Assembly (NCBI RefSeq): GCF_000003195.3
Contig: NC_012877.2
Location: 18,035,344 to 18,099,343, forward strand
Length of the DNA stretch: 64,000 nucleotides
Direction: 5' to 3'
DNA from: Sorghum bicolor
Taxonomy: Eukaryota > Streptophyta > Magnoliopsida > Poales > Poaceae
In this document: in pieces, positions 10,261 to 20,474 of the stretch
How positions within the stretch are numbered: position 1 is the first letter of the stretch
Layout: each line of letters opens with the position of its first letter
Program-made: the position numbers and the translations under genes
The notes under the pieces: model-generated
Database searches by the model: none
Told to the model about the DNA's origin: nothing
What the model saw: only the letters and a program-made list of their open reading frames with translations

Positions 10261-11229
10261 GAGGGAGACCAAAAAGGTGGGAGCGGTGGTGGTGGTACCG
10301 GCGGCGGCAACGCACCCTAGCGACTTTGAGAACCGACGACCCTTGGCGGCTGATAATGTGACGATCATGTGCTTTCTCGGAACCATATTCTCCCTTAAAC
10401 AAGCCGACGACTTCCAAAGGAGAAGTAGGGTCCACGTCACCCTGATTTTTTCCAGTCGTCGGATCTTTGATCGTGGGTCACGATTGTTTGGAGCGGATTC
10501 GAACGGAAGCGGCTTCTACTGCTTCTTGTTGTCTTTTATCGCCTTTTTCTTTGCTTCTAGCGGTGTCAAGCGGCTTCTGCTCCGGAGCCAACTGAAAGCC
10601 CTAGTTTGGTTTTGGATAATTGATGAAACCCTAGTACTAACCTCTATACTAAGTGTGTGTAGACTTAATGAGGTTGGTACATGCCAAGTGATGGAGCAAG
10701 TGATGATCATGGTGTCGATGGTGATGACCACAAGATGATCAAGTGCTCAACATGGAAAAAAAGAAAGAGAAAAACAAAACCCTATGGAGATCAAGGCAAA
10801 GGTATTGCTTAGGGTTTTGGTTTTGGTGATCAAGACACCATAGAGGGTGTGATCACATTTAGGATAGATAGCCGTACTATAAAGAGGGGAATTCTTTGGC
10901 TAAGCGGTTATCAAGTGCCACTAGGTGTCATTGTTCATGTGCATGCATTTAGAACCTAGTGAGCTAACTTAACTCCTTCGAAGAAAATGTTTGTGAAAAT
11001 GCTAACACACGTGCACATGTTGGTTTTCACATTGTGGTGTTGGCACACTTTGAGAAGGAGATGGAGTTTGAAGGGTAGAGAGAGGATGGGTTCCTCTCTC
11101 CCTCCCACCGAGCTTGCGAGGCGGGATTCGGCGCTTTTGAGAAAATGAAATGCATATTTTCTATTGCGCCGATGGGAAATTTTTTGGAGAAGTCGCGGGA
11201 GTGTTCCTCGCAGAGAAACACTCACCGGA

Positions 11230-11712
11230 TGCTGGCCTTTGAGGCACCGGACACTATGGCTGAGCGTCCGGTGTGCTGTGGTGCTGAGGTTAAGCACCGA
11301 ACGGTGAACACCGGACGCTGGGGAGCTCCAGTTCATGCGTCCGGTGCTATCTGACTTCGGTCGGAGTGTTTGACTGGAAGCACCGGACGCTCAGGGAGCG
11401 TCCGGTGGTTAGCGTCCGGTGTGCGGCCGTTTTGCGACCCTCTCTGCGTATGGGTCCAGTGAGCACCGGACGCTACCGGTGCTTAGCGTCCGGTGACCCG
11501 CAAGTTTGCGGAACTCTCTGCGTATGAGTCCGGTGTGCACCGGACGCGCACCGGACGCGTCCAGTGCTAACTTGCTCAGCGTCCGGTGCACTGCAGGTGA
11601 CCGTTAGATTCTGACACAAGAGTTTCAAAAGGCGACACGTGGCTGACGTTGGAGCACCGGACGCTGAGTCTGAGCGTCCGGTGTCCCTTTAAGAGCGTCC
11701 GGTGACCCCGCA
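11230..11712. repeat. Cluster of CACCGGACGC / GCGTCCGGTG words
   Basis: More than fifteen copies of a near-palindromic decamer lie in about 480 bases of the LTR, in both orientations and often as head-to-head pairs (for example around 11465-11500 and 11535-11590). This region of the LTR lies upstream of its TATA-like box. Confidence 0.85.
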
Positions 11713-12106
11713 GTTTGCCCAGTGAAAAGAGCCAACGGCTCTATTTGTTTAAGGGGTCTATAAATAGTTGTTGGCCGGCTTAGGGCTGACTCTCTTGGCA
11801 TTCTTGACTACTAGACATCCTTGTGAGCCTAAGCAAACACCTGCCAGTCATCTTCTTCATAGATTATACATCTTTGTGAGATTGGGAGTGATTCCAAGTG
11901 CATTTGCTTGAGTGATTGCATCTAGTGGCACTTGAGGATCGATTTGGCTGCAGTTTTCTTGTTACTCTTGGTGGTTGCCGCCACTTAGACGGCTTGGAGC
12001 AGCGGAGGAGCATTGGCACGAGTTGGTGATTGTTTGTGGCCATCTCCCGGTGATTGTGAGGGGTCTTGTACCTTCCCCGATGGAGAGCCAAAAGGTAACT
12101 CTAGTA

Positions 12107-12460
12107 TCAATTCAATCAATCCAAATGATGACAATGGTGTTGATAGTATCACGTTTGGTGACAATGGCAAAGGCAAGGTCAAAGGGCTTGGTAAAATTGC
12201 TATATCCAATGACTTGAGCATTTCCAATGTGCTACTAGTAGAGAGCTTGAACTTCAACTTGCTATCCGTAGCTCAACTTTGTGATCTTGGTTTCAAGTGC
12301 ATATTTGGAGTTGATGATGTAGAGATCATAAGTGTAGATGGCTCTAACTTGATATTCAAAGGCTTTAGATATGAGAATCTATACTTGGTTGATTTCAATG
12401 CTAGTGAAGCTCAATTATCAACATGCTTACTCACCAAATCTAGCATGGGTAACTCTAGTA
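12107..12460 (+). pseudogene. Copia gag-pre-integrase fragment inside an LTR
   Basis: The frame from 12013 to 12498 includes ITFGDNGKGKVKGLGKI, SNVLLVESLNFNLLSVAQLC and NLIFKGFRYENLYLVDF, the classic block after the Copia protease and into the GAG-pre-integrase domain. It has no start or stop of its own that makes sense and lies within LTR sequence, which resumes near 12473 (TTACCTCACTTGTGGGTAGG). The 13-base word GGTAACTCTAGTA stands at both joins, 12094-12106 and 12448-12460. This suggests microhomology-driven template switching during reverse transcription; that mechanism is inference. Confidence 0.75.
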
Positions 12461-15400
12461 AAGTGCTCGTGTCATTGAGTTACCTCACTTGTGGGTAGGT
12501 TCTTATGGTGTCCTAGTGAGGACGAGGTTCGTGCTACACCTCTTAGCCACCGAACCACCAAGTGTTGGTCGACACAACGGGGACGTAGCGTGCCGGCAAG
12601 CACGTGAACCTCGGGAGAAAATCGTGTGTCTCCATTGTGATTGTACTTTGGATTTCTCCCGGTGATTGGACTTCATATTATTGATTGGTTCATCCCCTCT
12701 ACACGGCGGTATAAATATCAAACCATCTCTTTTCACATTCCCGCAAACTAGAGTAGCTTACTTACTTGTATAGAAACTTTAGGTAGCTTTCTAGTGTAAG
12801 TAGTGACATAGCTCTTGTGTGCCTAGTGATTATATCAACTAGAATTGTTGGATAGGTGGCTTTCAAACACCCCATTAGAGCTAGAGCAAAAAGCTTCGCT
12901 TTGCGATTTACTAACCACTTGCTCTAGTGAGTTTTGTAGAATTTTTAAATAGGCTATTCACCCCCTCTAGCCATAGGACCTTTCACGAACCAACCAAATA
13001 TATACGTGGGCTTCTGATTCTTCCACCAGAAAAAAAACTCAGCCCTCTCTGTGCCGACCCGACGGTCTCTCCTCTCCCGAGCTCGATCCTCATCTCGCCG
13101 CCGCCGTCCTCCTCGCTCCATCCCCAGCACTAGCACCGCCATGGAATAGCGCAACTTGGCGCTGGCGGTGGCCTCCGTGAGCCTTCCTCTATTGCCGCCT
13201 CCTCTCACCGGTCTGTGTGGCCTCAATGAAACCCTAGCATCACGACGCAACTCTAGCGGCACAATCGTCTGGCCTCTTCCTCGTCGGCGGCAACGGCGAC
13301 GGTGATGCTCAACGGCTGGATCTACCGGTATCTCACTCTCTTCTTCTCCCACTTCGTCTCGTGGCTCCTCCCCAAGATCCTCTCTCGATGGCTGGCGTGT
13401 GGGCTGCACTAGATTGCGGCTCTCCTCCGGTCCTCTTCCTCTCAAATCCTGGCGGCCAGCAGACGGATGTGGCTCGTTGCTGCGGTGGCCGAACTGCAGG
13501 CGGTTCCTGGCTGGCTGCTGCCCCTGGTCAGTGCGTCCCGTGTCAGGCAGATGGCAGCAGCCGCGGGCGGTGCCTCTGTCCCCTGCTGTCTGCAGTCCGC
13601 TGATCTGTTGGCCTGCCCCTGCTGTGGAAATTTGCTTGGGATTTTTTTTGGCGTGAATCAATGCATCTGAATTGTGTGTACTGATGAAGACATGGCTACG
13701 TATCTCAATTGTGTGTGCCGATGGATGGGGAAGGAAATGAAGCCATGCGTAGAGGATATGAAGCTGAAGCCGGGGAGTGGGTCTAGAGATGTGTGGATGG
13801 AGAACGACATGATGCCATGTCATTTTTCAATCTTGCCTTTCTTTGTCAACTTTACTTTTGTGCATGCTTTTTATTTGTTTACATGCTCCACCAGCTTCGC
13901 CCTTGCGATAGATCGACACAAGTATTTTTTTTCGTTTCCCTGTTATTTCTGTGCTACAAAAGTAGCCAACATCCAAACCTAATATTCAGCTCGGTAAATG
14001 CTTTATTTTGTTACGGCAGCAAAAAAAATTTCTAGTAGAAGAATAGTGAAGGTAGAAGGCAGAGGCTCTTGTCTATAAGTTTTCCTCAGGGTTCTAATTC
14101 ATTAATCCATCTCATTACAGTTGTGCTGCTAGCTGAAATATATGGTGTCAACTTATAGATTTATTCTCTTTGCTCTTTATTTCCTTAGTTTGCAATAGTA
14201 TATTTGTTGGGTTGTATTGTAGCTATTAGTTAGTATCCCATTCCTTTAATACATTCCTAGCGACGGTATTTTTGCCATGTTAAAGTGCCTCTGTGTTGCC
14301 CTGCACTCACCGGGTCATATTTTCTGCTGCTTCAGAAGCCTGCGTCGGCTGCGGTTTCTCCATCTGCTTGCTTCCTGCTCAGGTTACCACCTCTTCTCCC
14401 ATCTTTTACTTTCCATTGTTACATTTCCTGTGTTTTAGTGGGGAACTGTGGTACCATATTTTTTCTACGTTTCTTTTGTAGACATAATGCCATAATGATG
14501 CTTCCTTTAAATATTGATGCCTGATAGTTTAGTTCTATTGAGTGCAGTCATAGTGCAATACACTTTTGGGTTCTTAATTTATTTCCCTCAAATTATTAGC
14601 TGACTTTGTACAATGGATCATGTTGCATGAATAAAATGGCTGGATCATCATCCTATCAATTGTCATGTTCTTCAAGTTCAGTTCGAGGATATTTTATTTT
14701 GCTGCAGGGCTGCCCAAAATGTTGGTGCGTAATGTTTACTTTATCACCTACTTTGCTCTGGTATAATTCTAAGGAAGTGAGGGTTTATAAGAGCATGTTT
14801 TGAATTGCAGGGTCGACAGGTGCGATATAATCAAAGGCATTTATGTCACGTATAACAGGCAAGTGACCTTTTCCATTTTATACTTTGCGTTTATATGAAT
14901 TGAGCAATCTGTTGGTACGAATGCACTTCCATTCTCACTTTCGTAGCTAAAATAGTGCAGCATACCTTATGATTTCAAGCACTTCCATCTCACTTCCGTA
15001 TTCTGATAGAGATCACACACAATACCAATTAAAAGAGCTCCATGAATTACCATTTTATATGTTTTCTTGTTGAACTTTATTTTATTCCTTTCTATGCATA
15101 AAAAACATAAAACACTTCTGATAAGGTCGTTTGTAATTAATTTTGCCACTTACCTCAATATGTTTAGTTTATAATGTTGTGTAGAGACCTTTATTTGAAC
15201 TTTCCCATTTTACAAACTAAGGCCTTAATTTTTTTTTAAAAAAACATAGGTGCATAATGAGAATAAGTTAGAATAATTGGAGATGCTTTCTGCTTATACT
15301 GGGTGACCTATACTATCAGTTGAGTTCATTTACCCAATTGATAATTTTGTTGTGCAGGCTCATGGGTATTTTTCATGTTCCCAACTAATGCTACTTATTT

Positions 15401-16277
15401 TCCTCATTGTATAGGTTGCTAGCTAGCCGAAGAACACATTTCATCTTACCTAGACACAGTTGATATATTGTGGTGCAACAGATCCTCCTTCTTATCCTAC
15501 GAACTCTTCACTCTATTAATGAGTTTGCCATTTGGCCAAGAAAAATTCTTAAATGCTCCAAAACGGCTCTAACTTTTATGTAAGATGTTTTTTACTATAA
15601 ATGTCAGTAGTAATATCAGAGGTCCTTAGGTTATAGATTACGAGAGTTCAGGCCAATTTAGTAAGGACTGTGCAAGATATTTGAAAGATATTTGGCAGAG
15701 TTCAACCTTGCATATGACATCTAACTTATATTCCATTGATTTTTCCAACATTATTTACCTCTGCCTTGTTGAATGTTAGGTATGACCTTACAGAAGTGGT
15801 TTTATGACTCAAAAACCTTCCATCTCATTCTGTGGTGAGTATCTTTTGATTTAATCTACACCAAACTTAGTCTTTTCCTACCACTACAAAGTTCTTTGTA
15901 TAGGCTTGAATCTCAACATTGCGTAGTATGAACGTTTGGTCTCCTTTGTCTCATAAGTCATAATACATGAATGTGCAGCCTCTCGCCTCTGGTTTCTTCC
16001 AGTTTGCCAGTATTTATGTTCTAACATATATATACGTGTAAAGCTCTTGTAGCCTACCAATATTTATATTTTCTTTTCTATACAACTAGGTTCCAAGAGT
16101 GAAATTGTTGAATGAGTTTCAGATAAGGGCACCAAATATGGCAAATGATAAAAAAATTGTTGAAGTGGCCTTGATGTTTGATTTCATAGGGGACAAGTAA
16201 GGTGATACCTATCCCTCAGAATGAATTTATTTCAAAATATAAACTGCCATGTGAATGTAGTCTGACGAATAAGAGAT

Positions 16278-16424
16278 TTACATGTAGCCATCGTTCTTAC
16301 ATATTATAAATTTGACTTGATTCTTGATCAACAATAATGGGTAAAGAAGTTAACATGTAGCCATCGTGTGCTTACAAATTATGAATTTGACTTGATTCTT
16401 GATCAGCAACAATGGGTAAAGAAT
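16278..16424. repeat. Tandem duplication, about 71-75 bp
   Basis: ACATGTAGCCATCG ... TTGACTTGATTCTTGATCA ... CAATGGGTAAAGAA occurs twice in a row with a few differences. Confidence 0.85.
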
Positions 16425-16726
16425 GATTTTGTTTTTGTTGACGAGACACATGCTAAAGGGAAAAATATGCAAGGTGAGCAAGTCGTTTAATGTGAGCATT
16501 TTATTGATTCCTCTCTTTGGTTCTATATGATCTTTTGCACACGTGAATATTGTAGATATTATTAATTAGCCTCCACCATGCATTAGAATGGATCTATATT
16601 ATTGAAATATATTTGTAAATATGGAGCCCTTCAAATGCTGATCAGGGAGTAGGCACTTCGGGCTGGTTTTGCTATGAAACTTGATCATGAAGTTATGCTA
16701 ATGGTTTGCTCTCTTACTACCTGGTT

Positions 16727-16794
16727 AGTATCTGACACAAATTCCCCCTTTTCTTACCTCAGTATCTGACACAAATTCCCCCTTTTCTTACCTT
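16727..16794. repeat. Exact 34-bp tandem duplication
   Basis: AGTATCTGACACAAATTCCC plus 14 bases, at 16727-16760 and 16761-16794, differing only at the last position. This indicates a recent local duplication. Confidence 0.9.
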
Positions 16795-17440
16795 AAAGCT
16801 TTGCATATACACATCCTCTGTAAATTTTTGGTACCCAGTTCTTGCTAAACTTAGGCACATCTCTTTTCACAGGAAAAAACAAAATCTCACATGCAGTTAG
16901 AGCACGCTGTCATCGCTAAGTTCCCAAACAATGATAGACATGCCATCTTCCCAGAGACTATTTTAGAGGTAACAACGAAATTTGACAGGTTGTGTTTACC
17001 TAAGACAACCATGATACCTCAAGTATGCATTCATTATATAAGCAAAGACAAAGATTTCCATAAACCAATGTTCATGTTTTATTGAATTCAATGAAAAGTA
17101 TTGTTGTGGCTAGCATTTAACTAAATGTTTACAGTTGTACCATGTCAGAGATAATTTCCAGTTATTATGTTATTATGAATATTTTCTGGCATGGTTATTA
17201 CTTAATATTATTTCTTCCAATAACTTAAAATGATGACTGCTAGATTATTAATGCAAGTTTACTGTTTCTCTCCACCTTGTGCCTTCATGGATCAATCAGT
17301 TCGCTGTTCTACAGATGCCAACCTCTTCGGAGCCTTCAGCAACATATGCAGTGTGTCAAACGAACTGCGGTCGTTCGTAAACAGATGCAACGTTCCTTTT
17401 GTCACCAACCCATCAAAAGCCATGCAGTCCTAACAAATGT

Positions 17441-17946
17441 AACATAGAACTATCAGCATATAATATAATATCTATCTAATTCAGCACATACAACATATCT
17501 CCATCCATTAACATCAGCTCTTTCCATACCTACTAACAACATATGCCATATACTAATTAGTGACAGCAAGATTCCAAAATTAGAGGTTTATGCAATCTAT
17601 ACATCCTATTCACCACATTTCTTCCATGTTCAATATTTTTGCTATAACTACATATGCGCGTGATGGCGCGCGCCCTTCACTAGTAGCCTTTAATAGGATC
17701 ACTCTCGAAAAAAACCAGTGACGTTCGTGTGAGGACGAACCAATTTTTTTTCCATGAATTCTATCCAGTTCCAAATATAGTAATTGTAACATCATTACAG
17801 ACTAGAACAAAGAAAAATGAGGTGTGCCACAAATAATTTTACTGTTCGATGATATTAAGAGAGGGCCACTCTTAAATACCTGCCAGAAGGTGAAGGCATG
17901 TCAGAATATTGTAATAATAACTGTAAATACGAAAGAAAAGAGACTA
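17441..17946. other. No gene seen
   Basis: AT-rich sequence. One GC-rich word with GCGCGTGATGGCGCGCGCCC near 17655 stands out but belongs to no element I recognise. Confidence 0.4.
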
Positions 17947-18283
17947 AGTGCACTTCCAATGCAGAAACTATCATAATTTCTATAAATATTAATTGATGTG
18001 GCACCTAAGCATTTTGCTGACGTGACAAGGTAGTTATTGAAGAGAGAAAATAAAAATCATAGAAACTTGGTCTAAGTTAGAAACCATGTCTACACGAGAT
18101 CCAAGACATAAAGTGATATGATTGTTTGAGAATGGAGAGAGAATGAATGTAATTGGATAAAAAATTATTCTATAGAAACTATCCATTGGAACCATAGTTT
18201 CTATATATATATATATATTTAGTGTCTATAAAAATTAATAGGTATAGAAACTACATGTAGTTTTTAGCATTGGGAGTGCCCTA
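17947..18283. mobile_element. MITE, family 2, uninterrupted copy
   Basis: Left end GTGCACTTCCAATGCAGAAA and right end (reverse complement) GGGCACTCCCAATGCTAAAA, an inverted repeat of about 35 bases with some mismatches. The body shares TAGAAACCATGTCTACACGA and GTCTATAAAAATTAATAGGT with the copy at 4305-4909. A short (TA)n lies near the right end. Confidence 0.8.
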
Positions 18284-18548
18284 ACCGTTCACTTGTTTTA
18301 TAAGCCGTACTTTTTCTGAGTAACCAATATTTTTCTCTCACGACAAATCAACGAACAGTATTTTTAGTTATAACTTTTCATACTAGCAAAAAGCAAATCA
18401 TCAAATGTTTCATTGTCAAGAATTCTTGTTTGAGATAGAAAAATGTAAGTCTAATTCAAACAAGCAGTGAACAAAACACAACAAAAGGTCATGAAAACAT
18501 ATGTATCTAATGTACCACACCACAAATTCACAACGTATACAGGTTGAA
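18284..18548. other. Transposon-like AT-rich remnant
   Basis: TAAGCCGTACTTTTTCTGAG and CTCACGACAAATCAACGAAC resemble the end of a common grass MITE family, but only one end is visible. No gene. Confidence 0.3.
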
Positions 18549-19849
18549 GTTTTTTTTGACAAGTAACCACATTTATTGATTAACAGCAAGAAGCTATCAG
18601 AACTATTATAGAGTTTATTGTTACAGATTGTAGTGTCACAAGAACTGGACACTCTTGTACACGCTGAGGGTTAGTATAAACCCCTGAGAAAGTACTATGA
18701 TTGGCATGGAAAACAGTAAGCGCCTGTCTAGCCAACATATCTGCCATTTGATTTTAGGATCTTCTAATCTTGCGAATAGAAGAGCTTGTGCCTGCTAAGA
18801 GAGAACTTATCATTTGAGTGTAAGGTTTTATTCTCCAGTCAGGGGATTGGAGAGGTCGTCTTCATTTAAGAAATGGACCAACTCCTGATTGTCAGACAAT
18901 AAAGTTACATTCTGGACTTCCAAACTTTGTAGCAAGACTATTGCTAGCATCATAGCTGCTGATTCTGCCATTATAATGGATGTGGAATCTTACATAGCTG
19001 CCTTGATGAAAATGCTTAATTGGGGGGGGGGGGGGAGACCTGTGTATTGATGATGAAAACTCCAATCCCAGCTTCTCTAGGAAGCGAGGAAGCTTGGTCT
19101 GGTTGAGTTGAGGCGTCTGTATAGCATCTTGTTCCTTGTATCAATGTAGGAAACAGTTTGAGCCAGCTGTCCATCATAGTTGTTGAGCAGCTGTTGCCAT
19201 GAATTGATGTGTCATTAGTTCTTGCATATAGAATATTTATACCTTGGTTGTTGTTTGTGGCATTAGGAACAACATTGGTTTTGGTGCTCTTCATGGGCCA
19301 GTCGGCTGTAGAAGTGTTGGAGCACCACCTGCAGGAAGAAGAACCGTATCTGACTGATATAGTTCGTGCTTTTTTAGTGCATCAAGGTGTGTGTTCATAT
19401 GGGCATTTGCTGCTTGTTGGATCTGGAGAGATGTCCATGTTCTCCTCTGAAACCTATTATCATTACGGGCCTTCCAAATGTACTAGAGAAGGAAGAAATT
19501 TTTACATAAGATTTCATGTGTTATATTGTGGGTAAAAAGAAGAGGTAGGGACATTTGAACACCATCTTCTTTTGTAGGAATGTTATTAGTAATGTGTGGA
19601 GGGTTAGCTGTAGACCAGATTTTAGTGTTGTAGATTGCATTTAAAAACATATGTTGGTCAGTTTCAATATCCCCACATTAATCAAAGTGGTTGTCTATGT
19701 GGACAGAATACCTACCAGCTCTTTCACCAGTAGCCAGTGCTCTTCTAATAAGTCTCCAAGCAAAGGTTTTAAGAATTGGTAGGATGGACTTACTCTTCCA
19801 AACCTTGTGTAGGATGTTGCTTGCATCATCAGTTAAGCTTCAGGCTCCT
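18549..19849 (-). pseudogene. LINE retrotransposon 3' end (zf-RVT and RNase H remains)
   Basis: Read on the minus strand this is the C-terminal end of a plant LINE ORF2 followed by the 3' UTR and an A-tail (T-run at 18549-18556). From 19800 down, FAWRLIRRALATGERAGRYS and a CG..ETDQHMFLNA block match the zinc-finger region after plant non-LTR reverse transcriptases. From about 19130 down, CYTDAST, AGIGVFIINTQ, MAESAAMMLAIVL and LLSDNQELVHFLN match an RNase H domain. Several in-frame stops and a shift near the G-run at 19022-19035 (14 G) make it dead. The RT and endonuclease parts are absent: the sequence stops at the LTR boundary at 19850. It is either 5'-truncated or was broken when element D arrived. 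Confidence 0.75.
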
Positions 19850-20474
19850 TGTTGACACTTCTTAACGCAATTACTACACCACTTAAGCTAGGTTATCATC
19901 CCCAACATGATGTAGAAGTGCTGGTATTAAATCTATATGCTTTTCTAGGAAATAAATAATAAATAAAAGATCCACAAGCACAGAGATAATACCGATGTAG
20001 CATTTTAACCGGGAGTAATCTAGGTATCGTTATTTATATTTTTACCACTGGGAAGGGACTTGCAATGGATAATGAGCAATGAGCACCGCATGTAATCATG
20101 GAGATCTTAACCATGTCTTTATCTATCTCTCATGCAGGGTAAGAGGTTGAAGCTCATTGGCTGAGAGCCCCGGGCGCCCGCCCTGCCCTATGGGCAGGCA
20201 CCCTTAGGTCTCTGCCAGGTGGGCCCTCCTTTGTAGGGTTGCCTTCTTGCGTCTTCTAGAGTATTCCTAAGTTACCGATAGGGTCTTTTGTCTATGTAAT
20301 TCCGACATGTGGACCTCTTTTTGTTCTTATTCTGATAACCACCTATGAAATAGACAATCACCAAAACTCGTAGAATTCTGTTAATGTAAACCCCTATAGC
20401 TAGATGATATTCTGATTTTAGTCCTTTCTCATGCTATGTTGATGGTTAAAAAGAGGACTTGTCTACTAATAACA
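19850..20474 (-). repeat. 3' LTR of element D (internally deleted)
   Basis: TGTTGACACTTC at 19850 matches the D 5' LTR end at 59544. Similarity runs to the CATGCAGGGTAA word (about 20130), then jumps to GAGGTTGAAGCTCATTGGCT, skipping about 930 bases present in the other LTR, then follows 62487-62794 to about 20465. The uninterrupted GAGAGCCCCGGGCG here defines the insertion site of element F. Confidence 0.7.

Larger units (their letters stand above)
10593..12985 (+). mobile_element. Copia-type LTR with an embedded pol fragment
   Basis: Starts TGAAAGCCCTAG and ends TAGGACCTTTCA, with the CACCCCCTCTAGCC tail typical of long Copia (SIRE-type) LTRs of grasses. The flanks CCAAC (10588) and CGAAC (12986) match at four of five bases. 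TATA-like TCTATAAATAG lies near 11758. The body from 11220 to 11710 is packed with CACCGGACGC words in both orientations. At 12107-12460 a stretch of pol coding sequence replaces part of the LTR. No second LTR and no other internal domain is present, so it is a solo-LTR-like remnant with an unusual insertion. Confidence 0.7.
12986..17440 (+). other. Gene-like but unrecognised region with exon-like islands
   Basis: Starts with a CT-rich, GC-rich leader (13030-13140), then ATGGAATAG at 13141 (start codon followed by a stop two codons later) and a GC-rich island to about 13650. Downstream, in AT-rich sequence, are short islands bounded by splice-like signals: CTGCAG/GGCTGCCC near 14704, TTGCAG/GGTCGACAG near 14808 followed by AACAG/GCAAGT, TGTGCAG/GCTCATGG near 15355, a stretch near 16093-16196 ending GACAAG/TAAGG, one at about 16425-16475, and an open frame at 16891-17085. 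I do not recognise any protein. It could be a decayed host gene, a captured gene or a non-coding transcript. Small tandem duplications occur at about 16278-16424 and 16727-16794. Confidence 0.35.

Noticed and set aside
9971..10738. Plus-strand frame of 255 codons across the E1 3' LTR
   Set aside because: It runs from LTR into unrelated flank across a transposon boundary; no conserved domain.
12954..13823. Minus-strand frame of about 290 codons
   Set aside because: Arg/His-rich product of a GC-rich leader region; no domain, and the opposite strand has the better splice-like signals.
19022..19035. G-run of 14 as a possible quadruplex or switch element
   Set aside because: A single mononucleotide run at the start of a LINE remnant, best explained by slippage or sequencing uncertainty.
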